Assembly: GCA_937923745.1 (NCBI GenBank)
Contig: CALDUO010000005.1
Coordinates: forward strand, 1 to 39,593
Length of the DNA stretch: 39,593 nucleotides
Source: an uncultured Granulosicoccaceae bacterium
Lineage (GTDB): Bacteria; Pseudomonadota; Gammaproteobacteria; Granulosicoccales; Granulosicoccaceae
Direction: 5' to 3'
Position numbers and translations under genes: made by a program
The notes under the pieces: generated by a model
Databases searched by the model: none
What the model was told of the DNA's origin: nothing
What the model saw: only the letters and a program-made list of their open reading frames with translations
Part shown: positions 17,161-26,359 of the stretch, in pieces
How positions within the stretch are numbered: the first letter of the stretch is position 1
How the letters are laid out: every line of letters begins with the position of its first letter

Positions 17161-17385
17161 TGACTCGCCTCCACGAAGACCATGAATAGTGTTGTCAAAG
17201 TGTAAGTGTTGTCGGAGTGATGTGCTATGTGCGACAAGCCAATAATGTAAAAAGGAGGGTCGGTATTGCAATATCTACACGACAGACGCTAGCCTATTGT
17301 CCAGTGGCAGGTTGCCGATTTGCGTATGTATTGCATCCATGCTGTGTGGCATCTGCGCACGAATCCAGTGTACACAATTGATAGG

Positions 17386-17751
17386 CTATAGGGGCTCGGG
17401 CTTTTTTTCTTCAGGCGTGCTGTCGAGGTCAATTTTGGCGTTGGACTGATTGAGTCGGTCCACACGCTTGAGTACTGCCCATAAAGCAAGGCCGGTATTC
17501 ATAAGGCTTAACATCGAGACACCCTCGGCTCTGGCAGCAGACAACTCTGGTGATTTTTTTCGTGTGCTTCGCAACCCGACATAGGCGCCAGCGGCATACG
17601 CCCAAATCATGACGGTGGGCCGACCCAGTATCGCTTTTCGTTTGTCAGTCAGCGCGCGCCTTTTGGCCACGGTAGTTGCTGACTGGGCTTTCACCTCTGC
17701 CAGCAGTTCATGAACGACCTGCTTTTGTTTAGAGACTGTCGTGATTGCCAT
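17386..17751 (-). CDS. yqjK: YqjK-like protein of the yqjDE operon
   Basis: 121 residues. The N-terminal half is basic and helical (KAQSATTVAKRRALTDKRKA), followed by two short hydrophobic stretches (VMIWAYAAGAYVGL and LSLMNTGLALWAVL) and a charged tail. Sequence resemblance to E. coli YqjK is slight. The name rests mainly on position, since it overlaps the yqjE-like gene by 23 nt and follows yqjD-yqjE as in enterobacteria. It is probably a membrane-associated stress protein of unknown activity. About 225 bp without a gene separate it from the DUF1328 gene. Confidence 0.6.
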   Translation of the reverse strand: MAITTVSKQKQVVHELLAEVKAQSATTVAKRRALTDKRKAILGRPTVMIWAYAAGAYVGLRSTRKKSPELSAARAEGVSMLSLMNTGLALWAVLKRVDRLNQSNAKIDLDSTPEEKKPEPL

Positions 17752-18286
17752 GATGGTTTTCCGTGTTTTTGACTGTCAGAATTTCATGGGTAGCAGAAAA
17801 GTTGAGTCCGCTGGTGGTGGATTTTGCACGCCACAGCAACACCGCCAACAGACCGATATGCGCAATAAAGAACAGGCCGAATATTGCTGCCAGTGGCAGA
17901 CCCAATGCCAGTAATCCCATTGCCAGTAATGCCAACAGTGACGCCCAAATTCCGAGCGCTGCAAAACTTGCCAAAATCGCTAACGCAATGATTTCAGTCA
18001 GGCTAATGGCAGCGAGTTTGGTGTCTGCCAAAATGAGTTTGATCGTGGTGCTGGTGAGGTCTTTGTAGCTTCTGGCCCAGTTTTTAAACAGAGCGGCGAT
18101 ATTAAAGTCAGACAATGACGCCGCCTGTGCTTTGGCGGCATTGGTTGCATCTGTCTGTGAAATGCCAGCCCCGAGTTCATCAGTGCTGGTTTTGCCGGTT
18201 CTGGTATTGTCAGTTCCGGTATTATCAATTCTGGGCCTGTTGAGTGAGGCGCTTTCAGAACGTCGGTTATTGTCTGAAGGTAGCAC
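17729..18286 (-). CDS. yqjE: YqjE/phage-holin-like membrane protein
   Basis: 185 residues. The first 65 are low in complexity, rich in T, N, D and A, and probably disordered, longer than in E. coli YqjE. Then comes the family core: an amphipathic segment (ARSYKDLTSTTIKLILAD) and two strong membrane helices (about 95-120 and 125-150). YqjE-type proteins partner with the ribosome- and membrane-binding YqjD. The gene starts 12 nt after the yqjD stop. Function is inferred from the operon. Confidence 0.72.
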   Translation of the reverse strand: MLPSDNNRRSESASLNRPRIDNTGTDNTRTGKTSTDELGAGISQTDATNAAKAQAASLSDFNIAALFKNWARSYKDLTSTTIKLILADTKLAAISLTEIIALAILASFAALGIWASLLALLAMGLLALGLPLAAIFGLFFIAHIGLLAVLLWRAKSTTSGLNFSATHEILTVKNTENHHGNHDSL

Positions 18287-18298
18287 GAGGCAATACCG

Positions 18299-18586
18299 CT
18301 ATTTCCTGAGTAGTACAGCAGTTAAAATACCTGCGGCGAATGCAATACCGGCAGCTTGCAGTGGTTTCTCTCTGACATAATCTTCAACTTCACTGAGTTT
18401 GCTGGATGCCATCTCTTTTGCCTCTTGGGTTAACAGGTCGGCTTTTTCCTGTGCCTGTTCTGCAGTAGCGCGTGCTTTGAGTTCAACATCGCGAATTTTG
18501 TCTTCAGCGTCGCTGATTGCATCATGCGCGATATCGGCCGCTTTTTCTGTGACTGATGGTGCGGTGCTCGCTGTTTTTGTGCTCAT
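18299..18586 (-). CDS. yqjD: YqjD/ElaB family (DUF883) membrane-anchored protein
   Basis: 95 residues: a long charged amphipathic helix (about 10-65) followed by EDYVREKPLQAAGIAFAAGILTAV in two parts, which is the classic DUF883 tail with one C-terminal membrane helix ending LLRK. In E. coli, YqjD and ElaB bind stationary-phase ribosomes to the inner membrane under sigmaS control. First gene of the yqjD-E-K group. Upstream on the minus strand a TATAAT box lies at 18645-18650 without a good -35, which would fit a stress sigma factor but is weak evidence. Confidence 0.87.
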   Translation of the reverse strand: MSTKTASTAPSVTEKAADIAHDAISDAEDKIRDVELKARATAEQAQEKADLLTQEAKEMASSKLSEVEDYVREKPLQAAGIAFAAGILTAVLLRK

Positions 18587-18763
18587 GGTTTTGCTCCTTG
18601 GTGTGTATAAGTAGGGTTTTTAATGAGATGCGGCAACTATGCAGATTATATTGTGCCACTGTCAAGGTTACTAAATCCTATCGGTAAATGATGCTCGCCA
18701 AACACTCTTACCGGTTGAGAAATTCTCAAATGTCCTGCTGGTGTTGCGGTATTCGACACTCTA

Positions 18764-19699
18764 TTAACCGCTGGCAATAGACTGCGATGGCAACGATTTG
18801 ATCTCCAGCGGTTCGGCAAATGTCATTGTGCGATACGGAAATGGTATCTCGATGTTTGCATCATCCAGTGCCTGTTTAATCGCCTCGACCACTTCACCAC
18901 GTGACTGTCTGATATCCACAGGTTTAGCACCGGTCCACCACGTGACCTCGATGTCCATGCTACTGGAGCCAAACGCCTGAGGGAAAATTTGCACTGGCTT
19001 GTCGCTGACAATACTGGGGCAGGTCTTTACGGTTTTCTCGATTAGTGTCACAGCCTCTCCAAGATTTTCACCGTAGGCGACTCCAACCATGATGGTAACC
19101 CGGCGTTGATCTTGATCGGTAAGAATGCGGACCGGGTTTTTAAACAAAAATGAATTGGGCACCACGACCAGTTCTCCGGAGGTTTCGCGAATGTAACTCA
19201 TACGCACCCAAACCTGTTCCACACGGCCAAACACGTCCTCGCATTCGATAAAGTCGCCTTTTTCAAACGGGAAGCGCCACAGAATCAGAATGCCCGCAAA
19301 AAAGTTTTCAAAGATGTCTTTAAAAGCAAGACCGACGGCAATCGAGACCAAACCCAGTCCGCCCAGCGCTTTGGACGGTGTGAGTCCCGGAAAGATAACG
19401 ATGGCGGTCAGGAGTAATCCGAGCACCCAGATTAAAATGCTGATCAATCGTAAGATCAGTTCTTTCAGTGATTCCCGTTTGTGCCAATACCCCAACAGGC
19501 GGTTGCCCAAGCGATGCACCAGGTAGCTGGCGAACCATGTGAGGCACAATACGACGACACCCGCGAAAATATACGGTGTATGTTCCAGGAAACTGTTCCA
19601 CATACCCATAACCGTTTGCCAGACGGTTAAAGTGACTTCATCAACGGTATCAATTGCGCCGTCGATGCCACCATTGATGTCAGTGGTTGCGTCTGTCAT
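18764..19699 (-). CDS. Small-conductance mechanosensitive channel (MscS family)
   Basis: 311 residues, near the size of E. coli MscS. Three membrane segments (about 42-62, 78-100, 110-142) end in the pore-lining helix and its link to the beta domain, GLAFKDIFENFFAGILIL followed by WRFPFEKGDFIE. Residues 150-300 form the cytoplasmic vestibule. Such channels open on hypo-osmotic shock and release solutes. It lies 155 bp downstream of the DUF2254 gene in the same direction. A second, different MscS protein is encoded two genes upstream. Confidence 0.9.
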   Translation of the reverse strand: MTDATTDINGGIDGAIDTVDEVTLTVWQTVMGMWNSFLEHTPYIFAGVVVLCLTWFASYLVHRLGNRLLGYWHKRESLKELILRLISILIWVLGLLLTAIVIFPGLTPSKALGGLGLVSIAVGLAFKDIFENFFAGILILWRFPFEKGDFIECEDVFGRVEQVWVRMSYIRETSGELVVVPNSFLFKNPVRILTDQDQRRVTIMVGVAYGENLGEAVTLIEKTVKTCPSIVSDKPVQIFPQAFGSSSMDIEVTWWTGAKPVDIRQSRGEVVEAIKQALDDANIEIPFPYRTMTFAEPLEIKSLPSQSIASG

Positions 19700-19854
19700 G
19701 CCAGTCCTCTTGAGGTTTGGGAGCCTGTCTTGCCACTCAGTGCATACCTGGTCTGTGACACTGAACGGTTCATTAATAAAGCAGGCTCTGTCTTATGCGT
19801 TAATCTGTGTTTGGCGATTGTTTGCGCTGTCGAATTCGGTTAACCGTTAGCGCA

Positions 19855-21222
19855 TCACTCAAACCGCGATGCAAGCGTCTGTTGCAGTGCATCAAAACGC
19901 TCGCTGATCGCATCTTCGTCGTGTTTGAGGGTGTCGGTAAATTCAACGCCAGCGCTGATCAGTTTCGCCTGGTGCAGCAGGGCCGTGCCTTGTGCGCTTG
20001 TTTGTACGAGCTTGGCGACATCGTGAATCACATCCAACAGGCGTATGGTGACGTCTACGTGCCCGATAGCCCCTTGGCGTATTTGGTTAAACGCTGATTC
20101 GACAATGCCCTCAAAGGACGTTGTGTCGATCAGCAGTCGTATCTTGCCGTCATCATCGGCACACGCTGCTGAGGGGAGCGCGCGTGTAGAGATCAAATTA
20201 ACGAGGGTGCCCAGTCGATCAATGCAACTCATCGCTGTGAAAGGGTCATTGATGCCAGGAGACAGGGCGCGTAACGCAACTTCGACCAACTGACGTATAG
20301 AATACTCAAGGTCCTGTTGTGGGCTTCGGCTTTGGCCTACAACAATTTGTTCGTTGATGCACGGTGTGTCATTTTCGTCGATGTCCTTGCCGAGCAGCTG
20401 GGCGATGACAGATCGGGTCATGATGTAGTCACCGGCTCTTGCCATCAGACGTATTTGGCAGTTGTGATCTGTTGCGTACTGCATCAGTGCCGCGTAGTCG
20501 ATGGCACGTATGTACCCGTCAACGGTTGATTCAATAATTTGCCCATTCTCATCGAATGTCTGTTTGAGGGCGGTAGTTGCGCCAAGATCTTCCGCGCCTG
20601 CACTCGTATCCGTGCCCGCATCTTCCAGTGCAGTAGAGAACAGCGTGTCTGCACGAAGCTTCATTTCTTCGGCAACATCACTGATGACGGTATCGGCTTG
20701 AATGGCCATACAAATGTGATGAATGAAGAACACCAGCAACAGCAGGTTAATCACGGTTAGCACCAAAACCACCAGCAGCGTCGACAACGGCGAGTAAGCA
20801 TCGTCTGCAATCACACTGCTGAGCTGAACGCTCAACATACAATAAAAAAATGTAGCGACAAAGACCCCTAAAACCGTTTGTATAAACCGGTCTTGCATAA
20901 AATTGCGGATGAGTCTCGGTCCAAACTGTTGCGATGCGAGTGTCAGAGACGCAATGGTAATTGAAAATGACACACCGGCCACCCCGAGAATAGCTGCAGC
21001 TGTTGCTGTCAGCAGCGACCGAACGCCTTGCAAATCAGATGCATTCATCCAGTCAAGTTGGCCAATATCAATACCGGACAACAACGTTAAATCCAGCCAC
21101 AGGGTGATGCAGGCCAAAACGCCTGCAAAGACCAGCAGACAGGCGGGTATGATCCAGAACGCTGTTTGCAGGTAATCCAATAGCGATCGAGCGCGCTCGC
21201 CAATGAGACTAATACTATTCAT
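19855..21222 (-). CDS. DUF2254 membrane protein
   Basis: 455 residues. Four membrane segments lie in the first 165 residues, with the hallmark SFSITIASLTLASQQFGPRL between the second and third. A large soluble C-terminal domain (about 170-455) includes SPGINDPFTAMSCIDRL, the conserved motif of DUF2254. The biochemical role of the family is unknown. Its start overlaps the end of the BON-MscS gene by 8 nt, so the two are translationally coupled, which points to a shared envelope or ion-related job. Confidence 0.87.
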   Translation of the reverse strand: MNSISLIGERARSLLDYLQTAFWIIPACLLVFAGVLACITLWLDLTLLSGIDIGQLDWMNASDLQGVRSLLTATAAAILGVAGVSFSITIASLTLASQQFGPRLIRNFMQDRFIQTVLGVFVATFFYCMLSVQLSSVIADDAYSPLSTLLVVLVLTVINLLLLVFFIHHICMAIQADTVISDVAEEMKLRADTLFSTALEDAGTDTSAGAEDLGATTALKQTFDENGQIIESTVDGYIRAIDYAALMQYATDHNCQIRLMARAGDYIMTRSVIAQLLGKDIDENDTPCINEQIVVGQSRSPQQDLEYSIRQLVEVALRALSPGINDPFTAMSCIDRLGTLVNLISTRALPSAACADDDGKIRLLIDTTSFEGIVESAFNQIRQGAIGHVDVTIRLLDVIHDVAKLVQTSAQGTALLHQAKLISAGVEFTDTLKHDEDAISERFDALQQTLASRFE

Positions 21223-22627
21223 GGGGTGCCGAGCCGGTCAGCAGATTATCCTCACCGGACTTTCTGATTTCGGCGTCCAGTGTTTCATCGACGGAGCTGT
21301 CGGCGGCGGTATCCTGAGTTTCTGTGTTGACAGATTGCCGTTTGGAACCCGCGAGAGCGCTATTGCTATCGGACTCCGTGGGTGTTGCGATGGAGGAGGT
21401 CACTGATTTACCGTCTGAGATCACCACGCGGTAAATAGGCTCTGGCATGACGATACCGGCATCGTCAAAAGACTGCTTTACCAATCGGATGGCTTCGCTG
21501 CGAACCTTTAACAGGTCGTGTGTGCGCTGATTGATCCACGCTCGAATTGTCAGCGTAACGTTTGAGTCGCCCAGTTTGTCAATCAGTACCGATCCGGCTG
21601 GGTCATCCAACACACCTGGCACCGTTTTTAGTGTGTCGAGTGCAAGGCATTGCGCATATGAGAGCTCTACCTCGGAGTCTATGCCAACAACAAATTCGAA
21701 TCTGCGTTGGGGGTTTCGGGTGTAGTTGGTGATTGTTGACTTAAAGACTGTGGCGTTGGGTATGCGTATGTGATTGCCTTCAGCAGAAATAAGAATGGTA
21801 GCTCTGGAGGTCAGTCGGGCAACACTACCTTCGATGTCGCCAATGGCAACGTAATCTCTTGCCAGAAAAGGGTTTCGCAAACTTAACAGAATACTCGAGA
21901 TGTAATTCTCTACCGTGTCGCGCACCGCAAAACCCACGGCAAGACCGATAATGCCAGCTGCCCCCAGTACCGTGCCGATAAGGGATGTAGCATCGAGCAG
22001 ACTCAGACCGATGAACACACCCAAAAAGGTGATCAGTACCCAGCAGATATTGCCCAGCAGCTCGGCAATAAAGAGATTGGGTGCCACACGCATGAAGAGC
22101 GATGTTTTTTTGCTGAGCAATTTGCCCAAAAACCAGAATAGCGCGATGCTTGCGACAGCAAGTACAAGCATGGGCAGTGATACAAGGAACGACTGGGTGG
22201 TGTCGGCGAGCCGGTTAACGGTAGAGTCAATGCGGTAGCCAACGTCGTTTATGACGGTGAGCTCATTCACAACTTCCACCACACCCTCAACCTGTGAGGC
22301 GAGTGTGTCAGCCTGAGATATTGCCTCGGCGTCAGGTGTTTGCCCCGAGAGTGTCACCACACTATTGCTGACGCTGATCTGTACATCACCCAGATCTTCC
22401 AGCTCGGAGAAAATACTGCCAATACGTTGCCGGATGTCGCGATCTTGCGCCGGTGTGGTTTGTAGCTCTATTTCGGCGGAACCGGCATTCTCGTTGCTGC
22501 CGGGCTCGCTACTGGCGTCGCCGCCAGTGATTAGATCAGATAGCGCGTCGCTTTGGCCGACCGCGACACAGGCAACGCTCAGCAGTGTGACTAACAGGCA
22601 GGTTCTAAAGGCCTGAATAAAACGCAT
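21215..22627 (-). CDS. BON-domain MscS-type mechanosensitive channel
   Basis: 470 residues from ATG 22627, with AGGACC upstream; a TTG start ten codons earlier is less likely. A signal peptide (MRFIQAFRTCLLVTLLSVAC) is followed by an acidic linker and a periplasmic BON domain (about 62-127, with VTLSGQTPDAEAISQA). Membrane helices lie between 150 and 245, with the MscS signature GFAVRDTVENYISSILLSL then RNPF, and a cytoplasmic beta domain follows. The last 80 residues are polar and probably disordered. BON domains bind membranes or envelope partners, so this channel may be tethered to the wall or outer membrane. It starts 2 nt after the PLDc_N gene. Confidence 0.88.
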   Translation of the reverse strand: MRFIQAFRTCLLVTLLSVACVAVGQSDALSDLITGGDASSEPGSNENAGSAEIELQTTPAQDRDIRQRIGSIFSELEDLGDVQISVSNSVVTLSGQTPDAEAISQADTLASQVEGVVEVVNELTVINDVGYRIDSTVNRLADTTQSFLVSLPMLVLAVASIALFWFLGKLLSKKTSLFMRVAPNLFIAELLGNICWVLITFLGVFIGLSLLDATSLIGTVLGAAGIIGLAVGFAVRDTVENYISSILLSLRNPFLARDYVAIGDIEGSVARLTSRATILISAEGNHIRIPNATVFKSTITNYTRNPQRRFEFVVGIDSEVELSYAQCLALDTLKTVPGVLDDPAGSVLIDKLGDSNVTLTIRAWINQRTHDLLKVRSEAIRLVKQSFDDAGIVMPEPIYRVVISDGKSVTSSIATPTESDSNSALAGSKRQSVNTETQDTAADSSVDETLDAEIRKSGEDNLLTGSAPHE

Positions 22628-22629
22628 AG

Positions 22630-22809
22630 TCAGGGCTTTGGTCCTGCCACATACCAAATAATCAACCCCAGCACCGGTAACAGGAGGATGACCGCAACCC
22701 AGATAAATTTGGCCAGGGTGCTGGCGTTACTCTGAGCGACTTTTATAATGGCAAGGATATCCAGGATAAAGATAATCACCCCGATGAATCCGCCTACTTC
22801 GTATCCCAT
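22630..22809 (-). CDS. Small PLDc_N-type membrane protein, 59 aa
   Basis: 59 residues, short enough to be missed by usual cutoffs. ATG 22809 has AGGAC about 8 nt upstream. The sequence (MGYEVGGFIGVIIFILDILA, then IIKVAQSNASTLAKFIWVAV, then ILLLPVLGLIIWYVAGPKP) is two membrane helices with the 'K-IWV-vilLPvlGliiWyv' pattern of the phospholipase D N-terminal (PLDc_N) family. Such stand-alone proteins are membrane helpers without a nuclease domain. It is the first gene of the minus-strand mechanosensitive operon, and its stop is 2 nt from the BON-MscS start. Confidence 0.87.
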   Translation of the reverse strand: MGYEVGGFIGVIIFILDILAIIKVAQSNASTLAKFIWVAVILLLPVLGLIIWYVAGPKP

Positions 22810-23087
22810 TTTGATGTCCTGATGTCAGCTGGTAAGTATGATAAGTATTTCAGATATGGACCGGTCAACATGGCTTTGCCTTGATTCGTTGTAAAAACTA
22901 CAACCTCGTAACGGCCGCCACTGATGCCACGCGTTGGCTTATACGGTCAATTTGTCATTTCCTATCATACCGTAAACTCAAAGAGTCGCGATTCAGGAGC
23001 GCTGCATCTGCCATACCTGTTGCAGGTCGCAGCGCCTGAAAAACTGCTGTAGAGTAAACGTTTGATCTGTCAAAAATCAGGTGTTTT
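22810..23087. promoter_or_regulatory. Divergent region with two inverted repeats
   Basis: 278 bp between the PLDc_N gene (-) and the antiporter (+). GTTGTA-aaaac-TACAAC lies at 22888-22904. A longer inverted repeat (CAGGaGCGCTGC at 22994-23005 with GCAGCGCCTG at 23029-23038) lies about 50 nt before the antiporter start and may fold in its leader mRNA. Promoters for both directions are expected here but no consensus box stands out. Confidence 0.45.
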
Positions 23088-24875
23088 TTGGTCACAACCA
23101 ATCCAATCTATTTGTTGGCAATTATTGCCGGTGTCTGCGCTGTTGCGCAATGGTCGGCATGGAAGCTCCGGCTGCCATCTATTTTGTTTCTGCTGCTGGC
23201 CGGTATTGCGCTCGGACCCGTTAGTGGGGTTCTCGATTCAGATGCACTGTTCGGTGATTTGTTGTTTCCGTTTGTGTCGATCGCAGTGGCTATCATTCTG
23301 TTTGAGGGTGGCCTGACACTGAACGTCAGTCATATTCGTGGTCACGGTGCCATTGTCCGAAATTTGTTGACGTTAGGTGTTGTCATTACATGGGCGCTAA
23401 TGAGCGTCTGTGCGCATTACCTGTTCGGGTTTGAATGGCCGCTGGCTTGCCTCTTTGGTGCCATTGGCGTCGTGACTGGTCCGACTGTGATCAAGCCATT
23501 GTTACGCACGGTCAGACCCAGCGAAAAAATAGAAAATGTGCTGCATTGGGAGGGCATTTTGGTCGACCCGATTGGCGCTTTTCTCGCGATACTCGTGTTT
23601 GAATATATCGTTGAGTCCTCCGGTGGCGGTGCTACCGGTGAGGTTATGTGGGTGCTGGTCAAGCTTGTGGTTATGGGTCTGGTGCTGGGCTGTATCGGCG
23701 GAAAATGTCTGGCGTTGGCGATTGGTAAGTACCTCATACCCGACTACCTCAAAGAATCACTGACGCTCATGGGCGTTGTGGTGGTGTTTGCGATAGCCGA
23801 GAGCTTTCAGCACGAGTCCGGTTTGTTGGCTGTCACCATTATGGGTGCTTGGTTGGCCAACGAGAAAAAACTGCGTATCGACGAACTCATATTGTTCAAA
23901 AAACACGTCACCGTGGTTTTGATTTCAGTGTTGTTTATTCTGTTGGCAGCCAGACTGCAACTGGATGCCGTCGCGCAGTTAGGGTGGGGCATTGTCCTGT
24001 TTTTGATCCTTGTGCAATGTGTGATCCGGCCCTTGAGCGTGTGGGTGTGCACACTGGGGTCAGGGTGGAGTTGGCAGGAAAAAGCGCTGTTGGGCTGGAT
24101 TGCACCGCGTGGCATTGTAGCCGCAGCTATCTCGTCACTGTTTGTTATAAAACTCGAGTCCAACAATGTGGCGGGCGCCGAGCTGTTGGTGCCGTTAGCG
24201 TTTGTGCTGATTATCGGCACGGTGGTGCTGCAGAGTCTGACCGCCAAGCGTGTGGGTGATTACCTCGGCGTGACAAACCTTGCGCCCAATGGCATTTTGG
24301 TTGTTGGTGCCAATCCGGTCTCGCTGGCAATAGCTAACGCGCTGCGTAAAGAAGAGGTGAAAGTCACCGTTGCCGATCGGTCGGCACGAAAAATTACGCA
24401 AGCTCGGCAATCGGGGCTGAGTGTGTATCACGGAAATCCAACGTCAGGTCATGCCGAGGACAACCTGTCGTTGGCTGGCATTGGTGCGCTGGCGGCCATG
24501 ACTCAAAATCCAGAGACCAACGCGTTGGCTGTTGTGCATTTTCGGTCGCAATTCGGGTCTGACAGGGTGTTTGCGTTGGCGCAAAACCCCGAGCAAACGC
24601 ATGAGGAAAAAAAGGATCCAACCTCATTGCGTGAGAGCAATAGCCTGTTTTCTGCAGACATCACGTACGAGATGTTGGCTGACGCCTTACAACAGGGCGC
24701 GAGTATCGAGGTTAGTGCACTCGATGATGCAACCAGTGCCGAGTCGCAGCTTGAATCGATCAGCATGCCACTGTTTGCCATTGACGATGCAGGGTTTACC
24801 CATATTTACGGCGAAGGTAAAGACTTCAGCCCAGAGCCCGGTTGGAAGATACTGCACTTAAAAGAGCGTGCGTAA
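23088..24875 (+). CDS. CPA1-type cation/proton antiporter with C-terminal TrkA-like domain
   Basis: 595 residues from TTG 23088, with CAGGTG just upstream. Thirteen or so hydrophobic segments fill residues 5-390. The CPA1 signatures are visible: LFEGGLTLN (71-79), TGPTV (130-134) and the ion-binding motif EGILVDPIGA with E155 and D160. From about residue 398 a Rossmann fold (ILVVGANPVSLAIANAL) starts a TrkA-N/RCK-like domain, giving NhaP2/CvrA-like architecture. The role is exchange of K+ or Na+ for H+, with nucleotide control through the soluble domain. It faces the mechanosensitive operon divergently, which suits a job in osmotic and ionic balance. Confidence 0.88.
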   Translation: MVTTNPIYLLAIIAGVCAVAQWSAWKLRLPSILFLLLAGIALGPVSGVLDSDALFGDLLFPFVSIAVAIILFEGGLTLNVSHIRGHGAIVRNLLTLGVVITWALMSVCAHYLFGFEWPLACLFGAIGVVTGPTVIKPLLRTVRPSEKIENVLHWEGILVDPIGAFLAILVFEYIVESSGGGATGEVMWVLVKLVVMGLVLGCIGGKCLALAIGKYLIPDYLKESLTLMGVVVVFAIAESFQHESGLLAVTIMGAWLANEKKLRIDELILFKKHVTVVLISVLFILLAARLQLDAVAQLGWGIVLFLILVQCVIRPLSVWVCTLGSGWSWQEKALLGWIAPRGIVAAAISSLFVIKLESNNVAGAELLVPLAFVLIIGTVVLQSLTAKRVGDYLGVTNLAPNGILVVGANPVSLAIANALRKEEVKVTVADRSARKITQARQSGLSVYHGNPTSGHAEDNLSLAGIGALAAMTQNPETNALAVVHFRSQFGSDRVFALAQNPEQTHEEKKDPTSLRESNSLFSADITYEMLADALQQGASIEVSALDDATSAESQLESISMPLFAIDDAGFTHIYGEGKDFSPEPGWKILHLKERA

Positions 24876-24905
24876 TGTCGGGTTGGTTTGTTGGCTGTAG
24901 AGGGG

Positions 24906-26126
24906 TTACAGGTCAGTGTTGGGTCGTCTGCCAGAGAGAAATTGTCCGAACGGGCTCCAGCTCTCCACGTGGTCGCACAAGACGTTAATCACTACCAGTA
25001 TAGGCACTGCCATCAGCGCACCTGCCAGTCCCCATAACCAGCCCCAGACAGCAACGGTCAGAAATACGGCCACAATGTTCAGGCTCAGTCGTTTGCCAAC
25101 AATCAGTGGTGTGACAAAGTTTGCCTCCAGTGTTGTGCAGGTCAGGTAGAGTGCGGGCGGTAGCAGTGCCATACCAATGGTCTCGGTACCACCCAGTGAC
25201 ACAATGGCCAATAGCCCGGTCCCGACTACTGCGCCGAGAAACGGCAGGAAGTTCAGAATTGTCGCGATGGTTCCCCACAGAAATGCGTTGGGGGTGCCCA
25301 CCAGCGCCAGCAATGAAGCGATGACAATGCCGAGACCGATATTAATAAGTGTGATGGTCAATAAATATCGCGACACACTTTTTTCGACATCATAGACAAT
25401 CCGCAGCGCCCGTTTTTTTCCGCTAAGCGCTGGCATGACAGCAACGATTTTTTCGTAAAACAAAGTACCTGACGACAGGATAAACAAGCTCAGCAAGAGC
25501 GCAATTAACAGCGACGACAACCCGGAGGCCAGTGTGGATGCTGCGGTGGTTAGCAGACCGGGCCTTTCGACCACAACCTGTTGTATCTGTTCTTCATTGC
25601 CACCAACGTCAACAATACCCTTAACTTGATCAGAGGCTTGCGACAGTTCGTCTAATGTCGATTGATACGGCACCATTCTTTGCTCCAAGCGCTCACCGAT
25701 ATCCGGCAGTGACGCGAACAAATCTCCGAATGGCTCACTCAACGTGTAGACGCCAAGTACCAGCGCCGCGCTGGTGCCAACAACAACCAGAACTGCCGCA
25801 ATTTTGTGCGGTATGTTGATTTTGGTCAGTAGCCGAACAACCGGTGTCAGTGTCAAAGTGATCAGCAGGCCAAGCACAATGGGCATAATGATATCTTTGG
25901 CAAAATAAATGACAGCGCCAAACATCATCAGTGCAATGTAGGTGTTCATGCGACGTAGTTTGCGGATATCACTTCTCAGTGATTCCTGCTGTGCTGCTCG
26001 CTGCGTCGCTTGTGTGTTGTCGTCCTGATCAGCCACCATTGTGGTCAGAGCTTCAGTGTCGTCATTGGCGTGTGCTGCCATATCGACAGGTGCGCTGTCT
26101 ACCGAATTGTTGTCTTCAATGCCCAT
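24906..26126 (-). CDS. AI-2E/PerM family transporter
   Basis: 406 residues. A polar, acidic N-terminal tail of about 55 residues precedes membrane helices between 60 and 390. A central periplasmic region (DLFASLPDIGERLEQRM and onward, about 130-190) and NFLPFLGAVVGTGLLAIV near residue 290 are typical of AI-2E (UPF0118/PerM) proteins. The family covers Na+/H+ antiporters and autoinducer or lipid exporters, so the substrate is not predictable. It is convergent with the CPA1 antiporter (30 bp) and divergent from the small secreted protein gene. Confidence 0.88.
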   Translation of the reverse strand: MGIEDNNSVDSAPVDMAAHANDDTEALTTMVADQDDNTQATQRAAQQESLRSDIRKLRRMNTYIALMMFGAVIYFAKDIIMPIVLGLLITLTLTPVVRLLTKINIPHKIAAVLVVVGTSAALVLGVYTLSEPFGDLFASLPDIGERLEQRMVPYQSTLDELSQASDQVKGIVDVGGNEEQIQQVVVERPGLLTTAASTLASGLSSLLIALLLSLFILSSGTLFYEKIVAVMPALSGKKRALRIVYDVEKSVSRYLLTITLINIGLGIVIASLLALVGTPNAFLWGTIATILNFLPFLGAVVGTGLLAIVSLGGTETIGMALLPPALYLTCTTLEANFVTPLIVGKRLSLNIVAVFLTVAVWGWLWGLAGALMAVPILVVINVLCDHVESWSPFGQFLSGRRPNTDL

Positions 26127-26359
26127 GTATGTTGCCGGTCTGCCACTGGATTTGCTAGCCAGACTATTGTTGCCAGACTCCCATTATACCGATCTGCCGC
26201 AGGTAGTGGATGAAGGATCAGCAGCCGCATCAGGCTGCTTGGGGTCGACTGGAATTGACCGTAAAGATAGCCCGTAAATATTACAAGGCCGCGCTCTGCC
26301 GTCCCAATATCTTGTAACGTGATGATTCGTCTTCCTGATTACATAACAGCGAGAGTGAT

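Noticed and set aside
18620-18660. Consensus sigma70 or sigma54 promoter for yqjD
   Set aside because: TATAAT and a TTGACA-like hexamer are only 9 bp apart, and the TGGCAC element has the wrong distance to a GC box. Only an isolated -10 can be claimed.
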